Positions 1 through 10,602 of a stretch of 64,000 nt of DNA are shown in pieces. Position 1 is the first letter of the stretch. The number at the start of each line of letters is the position of its first letter. The notes beneath the pieces are model-generated. The model did not search any database. It worked only from the letters and a program-made list of their open reading frames with translations, and was not told the DNA's origin. Origin of the DNA: Phanerochaete sordida (Eukaryota; Basidiomycota; Agaricomycetes; Polyporales; Phanerochaetaceae); assembly GCA_019973155.2 (NCBI GenBank), contig BPQB01000036.1, positions 248,001-312,000 on the forward strand. Direction: 5' to 3'. The translations under genes and the position numbers were made by a program.

Positions 1-3000
1 AGGCAGTGAGCGGTTCTTGGCCTGCCTGAGGCTCCGCGGCGTCATGGCTGGCCGCCCCTAGAGATTTCGCCGACGCACTAGCGGCAAAGGCGGCGGTCAG
101 TCAGCGACTCGGCGAATGAAAGCGGGCGCCGCACCAGAATCACGGCTCGCTGCGCAAGGGCCGTGCACGAGGGGCGTCGCGAGCGGCTCAGGTGCACGGC
201 TCTCGCATCGGTTCGAGCCGGAGGGCCGGTCTCGGGGGTGAGACAGAGGAGCGGACACGGCTAGTAAGAGGGTGAGCGCAGGTTCGGGAAGTCTAGCGGC
301 AATGGATTTACTTACCTTGGTATCGGGAGTCGAGGTAGCCGTCGCGCTTGCTAGGCCAGTCGCTCGGCTGCTATCTTAAGGCGCACACCGACGCTAGGTC
401 AGAGGGGCAGCGTGTTGGCTTTCGGAGCGGGATAGCACTGGCGCAGGGCTGCCGTTAATATTGACCGTGTCAGCGAAGGACTGTGCAACACAGCCAATCA
501 AAGACTTACACAGTTGATGGCGAGGCGTTGAAGAAGAGGTACGACGATTCTGGACGGTATCAGTAATCGAGTAATAGCGATATCAAAGCTTGCTTACTGG
601 GAATTGTGCCGGGTAAGCATGGCGATGGACGCGAACACTGTTCAGCAGGCGGGATTAGAACTGCCTCAAACGAAGGACAACCATGAAGGCTTACCTGAAG
701 GACCCTTCGCGTTCGTCGTCTGCTGTAATGCCGATAGGCTGCGATTCGAACGAGCGTAAGCTGGGTATTCAGGATGCGGCTTGACGATGCTTACCGGCAG
801 CATGGGCACATAAGCACCGTGGCCAGCTAGTCAATCTAAGCATTTAACTTGTTGTTAGTGGGTTGATGAAGCGAGGTTGGTGCAGACGTACCTGACACGG
901 CGGTAGCGGTCGACCGTCCCTAGCGGGACGCATCGCGACCACGGGAACGACGGCGGTGTGCAGGGCTGGCGGGACGTCGGCGCAGGTGCAGAACCGACAC
1001 GTCGGGGGTGTGGAGCGAGGAAAAGATGGAGGAGGACGCGAGCAGAGAGCTCGGAGGGCGGGCTGGAGGAGAGGAGAGGGATTGCAGGCCGAGTGCTGCT
1101 GAGGAATACAGGGAACGCAACGCACCTTTTATCCTCTCCCAGGCGTGCGCACGGACTACCTCCTGTCACCCCACTTGCGTCCGGGGCTCTGCACTCGCAG
1201 AGGCTCCCCGGCTCGCCCGCGAGCTGCCTGCGCGAGAAGACGACGTCCTGCGTGCCGCACGCCCGGCCGCAGCGACGCGCTGTCACCCCCAATTTCGCGC
1301 CGTGATGGTCGCGCGTGATGTGTGGCTAGCCGAGCTCGCCTCGGTGTCTTGGAACCGGCGGTGTGTCGTGCACGGAGGGTCGAGGAGGGGGTGTGCGGGA
1401 CGCGCAGAGCTGCGTGTGTGCGTGCCTCCTGCGCCATGGGAGGAGAAAAAGTTACCACAGAACTCGCAGAACAGTATCAGAGTACGCACCTCGAGACGTC
1501 CCAGCCCCGCTGCCACCAGTCCCAGCTGTCTGCCTGCGCCGCGGCGTCGCGTTCCTGCCCGCTTGGCGTGCGACGCGTTTCCGGCGAATCTCCTTCTCCT
1601 GCCCGCCTCCGCCGTTCCCATAGACAGCGCCGCAGCACGTAAAAGCCCTTCTAGTGCCGTGCGCGGCCCAAGCGACGCCTTGGACCACAGCAGCGAGCTC
1701 TTCCCTCCGCCTCCCTCGCCGCCCCTCCTGCGCATTGCTCCCCGCGCACGCTCCGCACGCGTCCCGTCCTCGCACACCGCATCCAGATACGTCCTCGCCA
1801 TGCCTTGAAGTCGTGTACGCCGCGCTCGGGGGCAGGAACGGGCGCAGAGGTCGCGCGGGAGCCGGGGTGGGCGGGACGAAGGCGGGCGGGGGCGCGCGCG
1901 GGCTCGCAAGCGCGGGCAGAGGCTTTGTGGCGCAGATCTGGCGCCTGATCCCTGCGCAGGCTTATCGCCGCGACTGCGCCTCTCGTCCTGCCCTCGTCTC
2001 GTCCGCCGCTGGTTCGCTCTGCGTGAGGGCGCACGCACGTGCGGCACGGGTGCTGCAATCTGGGGCCGCTGGATGTTTCGGTGCAGTGCAGGGTGCGGAG
2101 AGGACGACGAAAGGTGGTTTTTCGACGTTTTTGCGAGATGACCTGCAGCGCAAGGAGAGAGCTGTGCACAATCTGTACCTGGCGGACATATGTATAGGAC
2201 GTATCACACCAAGACCCAGTGCGCTATACCGATAACGATGTAACTGCAGCTGCCCATAAGCCCTGGATGCCAGGCTTGTCGGCTTGAGTAGCCAAAGCCC
2301 GAGAGCCCGCAGGGCGGCGCAGGATAGCACGGTGCCCCGGAAATGACTCTCACAAGCTGACAGCAGCCTGCGGGGATCATTTCCGGTGCACCAGCCTCGA
2401 CAGCGCACGCCCGATCAGCCCTGCCGCCAGCCGCTGTCACGACGCCCCGGTTCCCGCCCCGTCCAAGTAAGAGCCACTGCTGGATCGCTCACGTTGCACT
2501 CCGTGAATGACCTGCGAGACACCTGTGCACTGAGAACCCGGCCTGTTTATTCACTCGCACTCCTGCACACTCTCGTTGTAGCGGTGGACACCCCGGCGGA
2601 GCGTGCGTGGGACTGCACTTGTGCCGCCAATCAGCAAGAGCCGCGGGATCCCACGCCGTCACCTCAGAGCCCGCCAGCCGTGCCAGCGCATGATGCGCGC
2701 GGGCTCGGGACTCACCCTCGTTTCGAGGGCGCCACGTATTTTCCGTGCCCGAGCGAAACGTGGCTCCCGGCCGCGCTCCCGCAGCAGCTCTTGCACCTGT
2801 TCTCCACCACCAGCGCTGCACACAACGACCAGAGACACGTCGGTGTCGCCCGTCGGCGCACCATGCACCCTCGAGACACTCCGCACCATGCAGTCCACTG
2901 CCCGCACCACTCATGACTCTGACACCCGCCCGCCCCGTCAACCACATACATATATTGCTCAGAAGGTACGCGCACCGCTCCTGTACACACGGTCCCGCCA

Positions 3001-3500
3001 AGACTCACGCGGCGGGCCCCAGCAGCACAGTGCGCCGCGCAACGTCCAGCGGGCACTCAGCCGGCCGGCGAAGGCGCGTTGAAAGGCCATTTTCGGCAGA
3101 AATCCGCACGGCGCGCGCGGGACCCGGTCCCGCCGAAGGCGCAACAGGCGGAGCGGAGACAGACGTGGGCGGAGAGGGCGCGTGCGCGCGCCGCGGGAGG
3201 CGGTGCCGATGGCGGCGGAGACCTTTGGGTGAGTCGGTGCGCTGGACGTTGGTTGGAACCGCGCTGACGAGCGTTTGGGCAGTGTCCTCGCGGACGTCGG
3301 CGACGCTTCGCACTGACAGTCATCAGCAACGCAGGCGTGATCACGCGAGCAACGATCCTCACCTGCGCCTGCCCCGGCCACCGTCGCCGGACGCCGTCCC
3401 ACACACAACCACCTCGCCCGCGCTCTGCCCGTGGACGGACGCAGCGTCGCGGCGGCCGCGCGGTCTGGCCGCAAGCGCCACAGTCGGCGCACCAGAAAAC
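1..3500. other. GC-rich region without a supported gene
   Basis: Many overlapping open frames occur on both strands, but they are what GC-rich DNA gives by chance: arginine, proline and alanine runs, no recognisable domain, and no chain of exons that closes. Several donor-like signals read on the minus strand (for example near 311-317, 684-690 and 885-890), so an unrecognised minus-strand transcript is possible. I see no RNA gene here. Confidence 0.5.
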
Positions 3501-3519
3501 AGCGCGGCGGCTGGCACTG

Positions 3520-4480
3520 GACGTTCACGGGCCGCAGGCCGTCGAACAGGCCAGACGGGCGGCACGCGACCGCGGAGTCCAGCGTCCGGCACCCGACGCC
3601 CCGATGCTCAAGTGCGCGGCACCTCGACGGACGGCACGGCGCCGCGAGTCGATTTTTCGGCTTCCCGCGAGCGCGCGCGGCGCGGCGCAGCCAGCTGTCG
3701 AACGGCGGCACGTCCGCGTCGCGGTGCGGTCGTGCACTTCCGACCGCATATTTCGGCGTCCGGCGAGCGGCGCGCGTGCGCGGCGCGGCGCAGACGTCGG
3801 TCGAGGGGTGGGGTGGGATGTGGGTATGGCGGGCTCGCGGAAGGCGGAGGGGCAGTCCCGAGGCGCGTACAGTCGGCGTGCGGGGATCAGCCTCGGGCGA
3901 CGCTCGCACATACGCGACTTGGCCCATGGAGTTCGAGTTCCCGCGGCGGCGCTGCAAGACGTCAGGACGAAGAGGCGGTGTGGACGGCGAAGCACACGAC
4001 GTACCTGCCTCGCGCGGCGCGCCATCGACCCCAGGTTTCGACATCCCGCGGGCGTCGTCGTTCCTGCGATGGACTATCCTGGCCGCGGCGATCCGACCGC
4101 GGATTTCGAGATCCCGCGACCGACGTCGGGGCATCGCCGCGGCCGCTTCATCCCGCGCACGATGCGCGCCGGCGTGCGGCTGCTGCACGACGCTTCAGCG
4201 GGGCGGATGAGCATAACGAGCGCGGCGTACCTGCGCACGGAGTCGGATTTCCGCGGCCCGCGCGACGTCTTCTCCGGGTCGCAGAGGAACGGCGGTGGCG
4301 GCCGGCTTGCGCGCTGCGCCGCGCGACTTGGAGCGCGGATTTGAGCGTCCGGCGGCGCACGCTGTCGTGGGGTGCGTTGTGTCTTCGCGACCGAGGCCAG
4401 ACGCGGACGTCGAGGGCCAGCATTGCAATGCCACCGCGGATTTGGAGTTCCCACGGGCAGCCGCTTCTCGAGGGGTATCT
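3520..4480. repeat. Degenerate GC-rich tandem repeat array
   Basis: Read on the minus strand, a core resembling GGGAACTCGAAATCCGCGG recurs about eight to ten times at irregular spacing of roughly 60-140 bp (cores near 4440, 4340, 4245, 4105, 4040, 3930, 3750, 3655 and 3580). Each core is followed by a longer GC-rich tail ending in GCGCGGCGC-type sequence. The copies have diverged and no open frame is kept through all units, so I treat it as an old minisatellite and not as a repeat protein. Confidence 0.5.
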
Positions 4481-4877
4481 TCTGTGGATGGTGAGCCGTC
4501 CCGTTGGAGATCCAAGGGCCAGGATACTCACCTGGTCACGCAGGACTCTACGAGATGGCAGAAAGCGTGTCTGCGGAACCCGGTCAGTTGGCGAGACTCG
4601 AGCTCGGGCGCAGAGCACACACCTCGCGCGGGACGAGCCCCTCTATTGCCCCCAGATCTCCGACTCCATGTATGCGGTTCCGCGAGAGACCTGCGATGGA
4701 CAGCGGCTGCGGGCGTCACGGGCATGTGATTGTCAGCGAACGAGGCAGGGCTCGAGTAGCGGGAGAGAGGACGCACCTGGGCGCGAGAGGAGACTAGAGG
4801 GGAACGGGTTGAAGCGAGCTGCACCGGGAGATAGCAGAGACGCCATGCGGGGAGAGGAAAAGACAAGCCCAGTGACG

Positions 4878-4895
4878 TAGTAGTAGTAGTAGTAG
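4878..4895. repeat. TAG trinucleotide microsatellite
   Basis: Six perfect TAG units in a row, followed by a short GA-rich tail. A simple-sequence repeat with no evident role, lying between the GC-rich region and the promoter of the next gene. Confidence 0.9.
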
Positions 4896-5168
4896 AGAGA
4901 GTCTCATGTCTTTACGGAACGCTTACACGCCAAAATCCCAGCACGCGTCATGTCGGTCCGCGCCGTGATCAGACGCCCAGACGCCACCACGCACGACGCG
5001 ACGCGACTCCGAGCGAGCACCCGCCACGCCCGCCCGCGCGCCCGCGAGCGTCGGTAATCGGCGCGTTCCGCAACTCCGAGAACTGGGCGCCTAGGGCTTA
5101 CGGAGGTCGGAGGTCTTCTCCTCCTTCTCTCGCCCTCCCATCGCCGCCTGAGGCCTGCGGGCCTCCTG

Positions 5169-5176
5169 TATTTATA
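5169..5176 (+). promoter_or_regulatory. TATA-like element before the SPT small subunit gene
   Basis: TATTTATA stands 106 bp before the start codon and is followed by a pyrimidine-rich stretch containing two copies of CCTCTTACGC, a usual fungal core-promoter arrangement. Assigned by position and sequence only. Confidence 0.5.
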
Positions 5177-5281
5177 CCAACATTCCCTGGCTCGCTGCTC
5201 TCTTCCCAGTCTCCCTCTTACGCCCTCTTACGCCCCGCCCACGCCCCCGCCCGGTCCCGCTCGAGCTCGCCGTCCCGCACG

Positions 5282-6997
5282 ATGCACAACTCGCTCGAAT
5301 ACTGGCGCACCACCCCCAGCACCGCCGCCGCCCTCTTCTCCGTCGAGATGCCCTACCGCCCGCCCAAGAGTCGCGTCGGCGCGTTCCTCTGGCGCCGCCG
5401 CATGTGGCTCGAGACGACCATGGGTCTATCTGTGCTCGAGCCCTGGGAGAAGCTCATGATATGTGCGTCCTTAGTCTCGTTCCCAGACATCCTAAGCAGC
5501 CACCGGGAGAAGCCGTGGGGACCGCGTCGGACTTCGAAAAAGCGAAGTGCGGTCTCTGCTTAGAATGTCTGGTCACTTTCGATGCGACGGGTGTAGCTCG
5601 CTCGCACGTGACCTCGTCGCGCAAAGCTCGAGCCCATGCCGGCTGCTTCTCCTTCGCGTTTCTTTCGCCCCTACCTCCGTCTATGCCTATCATGTAAAGC
5701 CCAAGCATTTATATGAGATATTTGCATTATTCTACATGATTGAATTCCTCGCAAGCCTCGAGGAACCTGCATAGCCCGGCGAAGCGGCGAACGGTTTCGG
5801 CTCGAGTTCTGCGTCGCCTGAACCTACGGCGCAGGGCCGCGCGAGATCCAGAGGGCAGTGGGCAGTGCAGAAAGATGCGCCGGGGTCAATGGACTGCAGA
5901 AGAGTGCGGGAGCCTTTGAGATGACCTCGCCATGGAGGCGCGCAGGACAAAGAGCGATGGGCTGGGGGCAAGCACGAGCGGAGACGGAGGGGAGGCCTTG
6001 GCGACCTCACTGGACACACTGTGCGGAGGGCTGAAGGAGCTTCTTCGTGATGGCGGCGAAGGCGAGCGTTGACAAGCGTTGCCGGGGAGGGGACAGTAAA
6101 CTGTAGGAAAGAGAGACGCATATATACAGTAATGGCATGCGTACCGCTCCGCTTTGACCGCCCTAACCGATGTACTGTCCACGCAGCGCACCTCGGTGCA
6201 GCAGGCGGCGCACGCCGAGTCCACGCGGGGCAGCACACCGACTGCACCGTGCCTCGACCGAACTCTCCTTTATCCCGCCGAAGCTTGTAGCTTAGAGGTG
6301 CGGCTTGCAGGTCAGAGGCCGTGGCGCACCACTTGCTCGGTCGCTGGTGGCTAAAGAAGCAGTATGGGAGCGTGCAGGGCGCCGCCCCGTGCGGGACGTG
6401 TCGGAGAGAGACGACGGAGCGCACTGCGCTGGGAGGTGGCTAAGGGAGAGCGAGGTGTTGATGGACTTGCTGCCTATTTGACCAAACGCGTGACCAGCAG
6501 CCTCTCGAGGGCTCTCGCAAGTCTTTCTGTCGCGGTATGGTAGTCGATGAGGGTGATGGTCAAGACGAAGCCGCGGCGCACGCGTTGGCCTTTGCTCGCG
6601 GGCAGCCAAGCGCCAGTCACGTGCGCTCGAGCTACACCCGTCCGGCCGACTTTCACCAGACATTCTGGCATGGGACCCGACTTCGGTTTTTCGAAGTCCG
6701 ACGTGGTCCCGCTCGGCCTTAGCCGGTCAATGCCAGGAATGGCTGGGGACGAGACTAGTGCGTCCTCTCCATCTCTTCGTGCGCGCACACGCTGCTCACA
6801 CACCTGCAGTGGTCATCTTCTACCTCCTCATCACCGTCACCGCGACCGGCGTGTACAGGTTCCTGCCCCAGCAGCTCGACGTGCTGCACTCGCGCATGGT
6901 CTACTACTTCTTCGGCCACGAGGCGCCCCAGAACGGCACCCAGGCCGTGCAGCAGCTCGTCTCGGGCATTGTCGTCAACTCGACAAAGGAGCTCTAG
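5282..6997 (+). CDS. Serine palmitoyltransferase small subunit-like protein
   Basis: Two exons, 5282-5462 and 6810-6997, joined in phase 1, give 122 aa. The protein has a short N-terminal tail, a conserved LEPWEK motif at about residues 52-57 leading into a hydrophobic segment (about 59-75), and a C-terminal soluble tail. LEPWE plus one membrane helix is the hallmark of the small activating subunits of serine palmitoyltransferase (human SPTSSA type), which act at the ER membrane in the first step of sphingolipid synthesis. The intron is 1,347 bp, far above the roughly 50 bp norm here, because a transposon occupies it (5472-6757). Without the element and one target copy the intron would be an ordinary 52 bp (6758-6809). 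Family assignment rests on recognition of the motif. Confidence 0.82.
5463..5471 (+). repeat. Left target-site duplication, also the splice donor
   Basis: GTGCGTCCT directly abuts the left end of the transposon and is repeated exactly at 6758-6766. Its first six bases, GTGCGT, are a good 5' splice site and form the donor of the intron in the SPT small subunit gene. Confidence 0.9.
5472..6757. mobile_element. Non-autonomous inverted-repeat DNA transposon (MULE-like)
   Basis: The element is 1,286 bp, begins TAGTCTCGT and ends with its reverse complement. The terminal inverted repeats are imperfect and about 150-190 bp long: 5472-5625 matches the reverse complement of about 6600-6757, with long identical blocks such as GTCGGACTTCGAAAAA and GACGGGTGTAGCTCG. 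It is flanked by a 9-bp direct repeat. Long inverted repeats with 9-bp duplications are typical of Mutator-like elements. The interior has a 230-codon minus-strand open frame (5732-6424) that does not look like a transposase, so the copy is probably non-autonomous. The superfamily is inferred from duplication length and repeat length. Confidence 0.85.
6758..6766 (+). repeat. Right target-site duplication
   Basis: An exact second copy of GTGCGTCCT directly after the element end. Reading on from here gives an intact 52-bp intron (6758-6809, GTGCGT...CTGCAG with a CTCAC branch-like site), which is evidently the ancestral intron of the host gene. Confidence 0.9.
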
Positions 6998-8429
6998 CCG
7001 TTCGGGATCACGACGTATTGTGAGTGCCTGCGCCTGCCGTCCGCCTGCGCTGCGACGCGCTCACGCCGCACAGGTATCATATATCCTTAATCACCTATTG
7101 TATTACTACTCTCCGCGACGCCGCCGTCCAGCCTACTGTTGTCCAACTGCTGTACCACCACCCACGCTTTGCAATCGAGCCTCCGTGTCGCAGCCGAGAA
7201 CGCCGCCGAGCATCTATTAGGTTTCGAAGGCGTGTGCCCGTCGGCCGCGCCCAGCCAATCGCGCGCCGTCGAAGCGGAGCAGAGCTCTGCTCATGGCCGT
7301 CTGCTGCGCCGGCCGAGACCGTGCAGATAACGCGTGCGGACACAATGCCTCAAGCAGGCCCAAGCTCAAGGTTCGCCATCTCGCAGTGCGCGGCCCAGCA
7401 GCACCGCCGGGCCAATGGCGTTCGGGACATTCATAACCTGCGCATCAATGAGAACGGAGATGGCCATCGCGCCTGCGTGTGAGAACGATTACCGTGGGTC
7501 GCCGCGAGAGGACGATGCCCACGCGTCACGGACGACCTTGCGAAGTACGCCATGGCAGAGCGTCGCGATTCGGTGCAAGTAGACCCAAATACGGTCTCAT
7601 GAGTGCGCTGTAGGTACGCGCGGCGACGGCCCCTGGTGTGTACCTCCGCCAGAAGGCGTGCGCGTCGCATCTGCGTGGAACACGCGATTTGCTCATGATT
7701 GGATGTACCGGGAACCCGTCGCGCTGTCTGTTCCGAATGTGGTTAAGTACATCGGCGCACGGCACAGGGAGAGCATCTCGAGGCTGGATGGGAGAATCGT
7801 AGTGCGGCGCTCCGCTTCGTGCGAGCCAAGTTCTGTTTCTTTGGAGGGCTGCAATAGCCACCAACCTCTCCTCCGACTCCAGCTGAGTCCGAATGGATGC
7901 TGGCTCGCCGCAAGCTGGGATACCGGCCTCTGAAACTTGAGAACAAGCGGCGCTGTGACCGTGGAGCTCGTCGATCTGCCTTCGACATGCGCGCGTTGAC
8001 CCTCGGAGTGCCACGCTCCATACAACGGGAGAAAATGCATGGAACTTCAGTGCTATTACCATGGTAAGTAAATGGTCTGTGCTGCGGGATTGACCTCCAC
8101 CTACTGTAATGTCTGCTAGGGGAGAGGATAGGTGCTGGGTTTCGCACTTCGGGACCCGGGACACCTCTGACCGTGACGGATCCATCACGTGGGTTAGCCG
8201 CCCTCGAGGTTGATTCCAACTACACGCTCGTTTCTGAGAAACTGCCAGACCAGCCACGCCTCGTCCAGTTGTTTGTATGCACGATGCTCGCAAACGCGTG
8301 CCGATGTCAAGCTGATATCTGAATGAGGAACAAGAGCACTCTCCTGCAGAAAACGGCGGCGGTTTCTCGCCGAGTGCCTACTTAAGCAGCGGTTCGTCTT
8401 CTAAGGTGCGCACCCAGACCTCATCCCTC
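6998..8429. other. Intergenic stretch, no supported gene
   Basis: The longest frame is a 255-codon minus-strand frame at 7526-8293 with no recognisable motif and no supporting splice pattern. I see no RNA gene or repeat. Confidence 0.4.
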
Positions 8430-8891
8430 ATGCCTTCATCACCAAGCGGCAGCAGCAGCGGCGGCTTGCCTCCAGCACCGAAGCCCCATCGGGCTCCGCC
8501 AAGGGCTGGCAAGGGCAAGGAGCGTGAGCACCCGCGGGACGCGGCGATGTCCAACGACGAGTTTTTCGGAACGCTGTCGCGCCCTCCCTGTCCTGCGACG
8601 CCGCTCGGCGACTTCAGCAGCCGTACCCACATATTGAACGTGTTTGCGTGTCTCTCCGAGGACGGTTGGGAGGACGACAAGGCTGGCAATAACTTCGAGA
8701 ACCTTTCCTTCCTCGAGCTGATCGATTCTTCTATGGAGGTGGCAGGCCAGAAGAAGCGGCGCTCGCAGCCCGGCGACTCGAACAGCGGTCCGATGCGCAA
8801 GAAGGCCATGGGCGGGCCGACCGCGAGCACGAGCACGACGCTTCAGACCCACTTGGAGGTCTCGCCTGGCAGGGAGCGAGAGGGTGGATAG
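8430..8891 (+). CDS. Hypothetical serine/proline-rich small protein
   Basis: A single-exon frame of 153 codons starting at ATG 8430. Codon third positions are GC-rich as in the neighbouring genes, which favours a real gene. The product has a low-complexity Ser/Gly/Pro N-terminus, a KGKERE basic stretch near residue 30, a more ordered centre (about 40-100) with acidic and aromatic residues, and a KKRR basic cluster near 108 that could be a nuclear localisation signal. I do not recognise a family. It could be an exon of a longer gene, because a donor-like GTGCGC lies just before the start. Confidence 0.45.
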   Translation: MPSSPSGSSSGGLPPAPKPHRAPPRAGKGKEREHPRDAAMSNDEFFGTLSRPPCPATPLGDFSSRTHILNVFACLSEDGWEDDKAGNNFENLSFLELIDSSMEVAGQKKRRSQPGDSNSGPMRKKAMGGPTASTSTTLQTHLEVSPGREREGG

Positions 8892-9245
8892 CGCGCACTC
8901 GGAGTGGGCGAGGGCGAGTATGGCCAGTGTCACGTTTCTCTGCTTGGCTTCAGTATCTCAGCAGTTGTGTTGTATAATCACATACCCTTGTTTCTCATGT
9001 TTATCGCTGCTCGAGACAGATTCAATGCGCAAACGTCAGTCCGTTCGACCTGAATACCATCCTAAACGACCGCCAGCGAGAGCCGAACAGTAGCTTGCAC
9101 TGGGTCAAAGCCGGACTGCAGAGCTAGTGGCAGCGAACGACGATGGTCAAGAATCTTTCCCCGCGTAGCCAACGGGCGTGGAAAGCGTGCATTATACCCA
9201 GGATAGTCTATACATAAGAGCAAATGTACCCAGGCGCAGGAGCGG
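8892..9245. other. Convergent intergenic spacer
   Basis: 354 bp between the 3' ends of the hypothetical gene and the uS4m gene. Nothing beyond presumed 3' untranslated sequence is seen. Confidence 0.5.
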
Positions 9246-10369
9246 TCACTTCCGATTTTCTGGGGATTGCGCCAGCTGGCTTTTGCTGCGGATGCGGGGG
9301 CGGACCTTCGCATACCATTCCCAAGCAAAGCGAATGACTTCACCGTCCGCGTCGTAGGGCGTCGGAATCTCAGAGTAGCCCGGACGAGCGGTCGGATGGC
9401 GGAGGTAGATGGCGGAGCACGTCGAGAACGAAGGCTCGATGTACGCGGGGATGAACATCCACGGCGCCGAGAATGGTGGTGGGTGGAACGGAGTGAGACC
9501 CTGCTTGTCCTTGCGATCCCAAGGGTATCGCGGTGCCGACGAGTCCGCTTCGCTCTCTTCAGCTTTTGCTTCGGGAGCCTCGGAAGCCTCGGAAGCCTCG
9601 CTTTCAGCAGCGGCCGCCTCCGCGTCAGCAGCGTCTTCGCTCTCTTCGTCTTCCTCCGCTTTGGGCTTTCGCTCCGACGGCTTCCTCAAGAAGCGGATAG
9701 CCGCAGGGTCCACGGACACCATGTCTCCGGGCGCGAGGCGAGTGTTCGCGTCTTGGTGCTGAAGGTGGATCAGACGACATGGTCGACGTCATCAAGGTCT
9801 GGCACGCACCTTCTTTCCGTTCAGCATCACGTCTCCGTGAATGACGAGTCGCCTGGCCTCGTAAACGCTGCTCGCGAGACATGCGCGGAAGATGATGACA
9901 TCTATCCTGCGCTCAACCTCGGTGAGCATCAAACTACCAACGGGCGCGAGACCCTTGGCTTCCTCCTCCTCCCGCAGCTTTGCCTCCTTGTCCGCAACAC
10001 GGTCCTTCCGTGCCCAGCGCGCGAGTCCGATGGCTTGCGAGGCCGTTTTGCTCGCCCGACGCGGGCGAACGTCGGGCAGCGTGGCTGGGAGGTACCACCG
10101 CTTGAAGATTTTCTCGTTGATGAAGTCGCCATGGTACGCGCGTACAAGAGCTTTACTCTGCCACCGGTTCTGGAACAGTGTCGTTGTCGCCTTGTTGAAG
10201 GTTACTGAACGCGTCCTGGGGCCGATGGACCGCTGCCAGAGGTTGAACAAGTTCCGCGGGCTCCAGCTCTAGATATTCCGCTCAGTACGCTGCCTGTATT
10301 GGAGGTGGTGATAGGTCTGACCATTCGTGGCAGAGCCCTCGCAAAGTCGAAGACCTTCGCATCCCGCAT
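9246..10369 (-). CDS. Mitochondrial small ribosomal subunit protein uS4m
   Basis: Three exons, 10369-10322, 10268-9810 and 9758-9246, phase 0 at both junctions, give 339 aa. The N-terminus (MRDAKVFDF) is followed by a segment rich in Trp and Arg typical of mitochondrial uS4 (yeast Nam9 family). An S4 RNA-binding domain spans about residues 115-190, with the motif ERRIDVIIFRACLASSVYEA and HGDVMLNGK. The second intron interrupts that domain. An acidic Glu/Ala/Ser-rich insert (about 200-245) precedes a conserved C-terminal block containing RPGYSEIPTPYDADGE. The protein should bind 15S rRNA early in small-subunit assembly in mitochondria. The gene is divergent from the GCP2 gene, 233 bp away. Confidence 0.93.
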
Positions 10370-10602
10370 TGTTGCAGGACAGCGGCTCGGAACGAAGAAG
10401 TGGGAGGTGAGAAAGGCCAATTACTTTAGCGCGCGAGCGAGCGTGAAATTGTTACCGGTCAACAAAGTGTTTGTTATGCTATAACGAAATAGGTATGACT
10501 CGGTAACACAGCCTACTTACACTTGTCGTTAGCGTCTTGACCTGCGTTGAATACGAGTAAGCGGAGGTAACCCATCGCGCTTGTGCTTGACCACTACCCG
10601 CC
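10370..10602. promoter_or_regulatory. Shared divergent promoter of uS4m and GCP2 genes
   Basis: 233 bp separate the two start codons, so both promoters must overlap here. An alternating GCGCGAGCGAGCG stretch lies near 10430-10442. No clear TATA element serves either side. Confidence 0.5.

Noticed and set aside
2745..4880. Open frame of 711 codons on the plus strand, with a 409-codon frame opposite
   Set aside because: Composition is Arg/Ala/Pro/Ser from GC-rich DNA, the opposite strand and other frames are equally open, and no motif or splice pattern supports a protein.
5732..6424. 230-codon frame inside the inverted-repeat element as a transposase
   Set aside because: No catalytic motif or zinc-binding pattern of any transposase family is visible; the element looks non-autonomous.
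7526..8293. 255-codon minus-strand frame
   Set aside because: No domain, no GC-biased third positions comparable to neighbours, and no partner exons.
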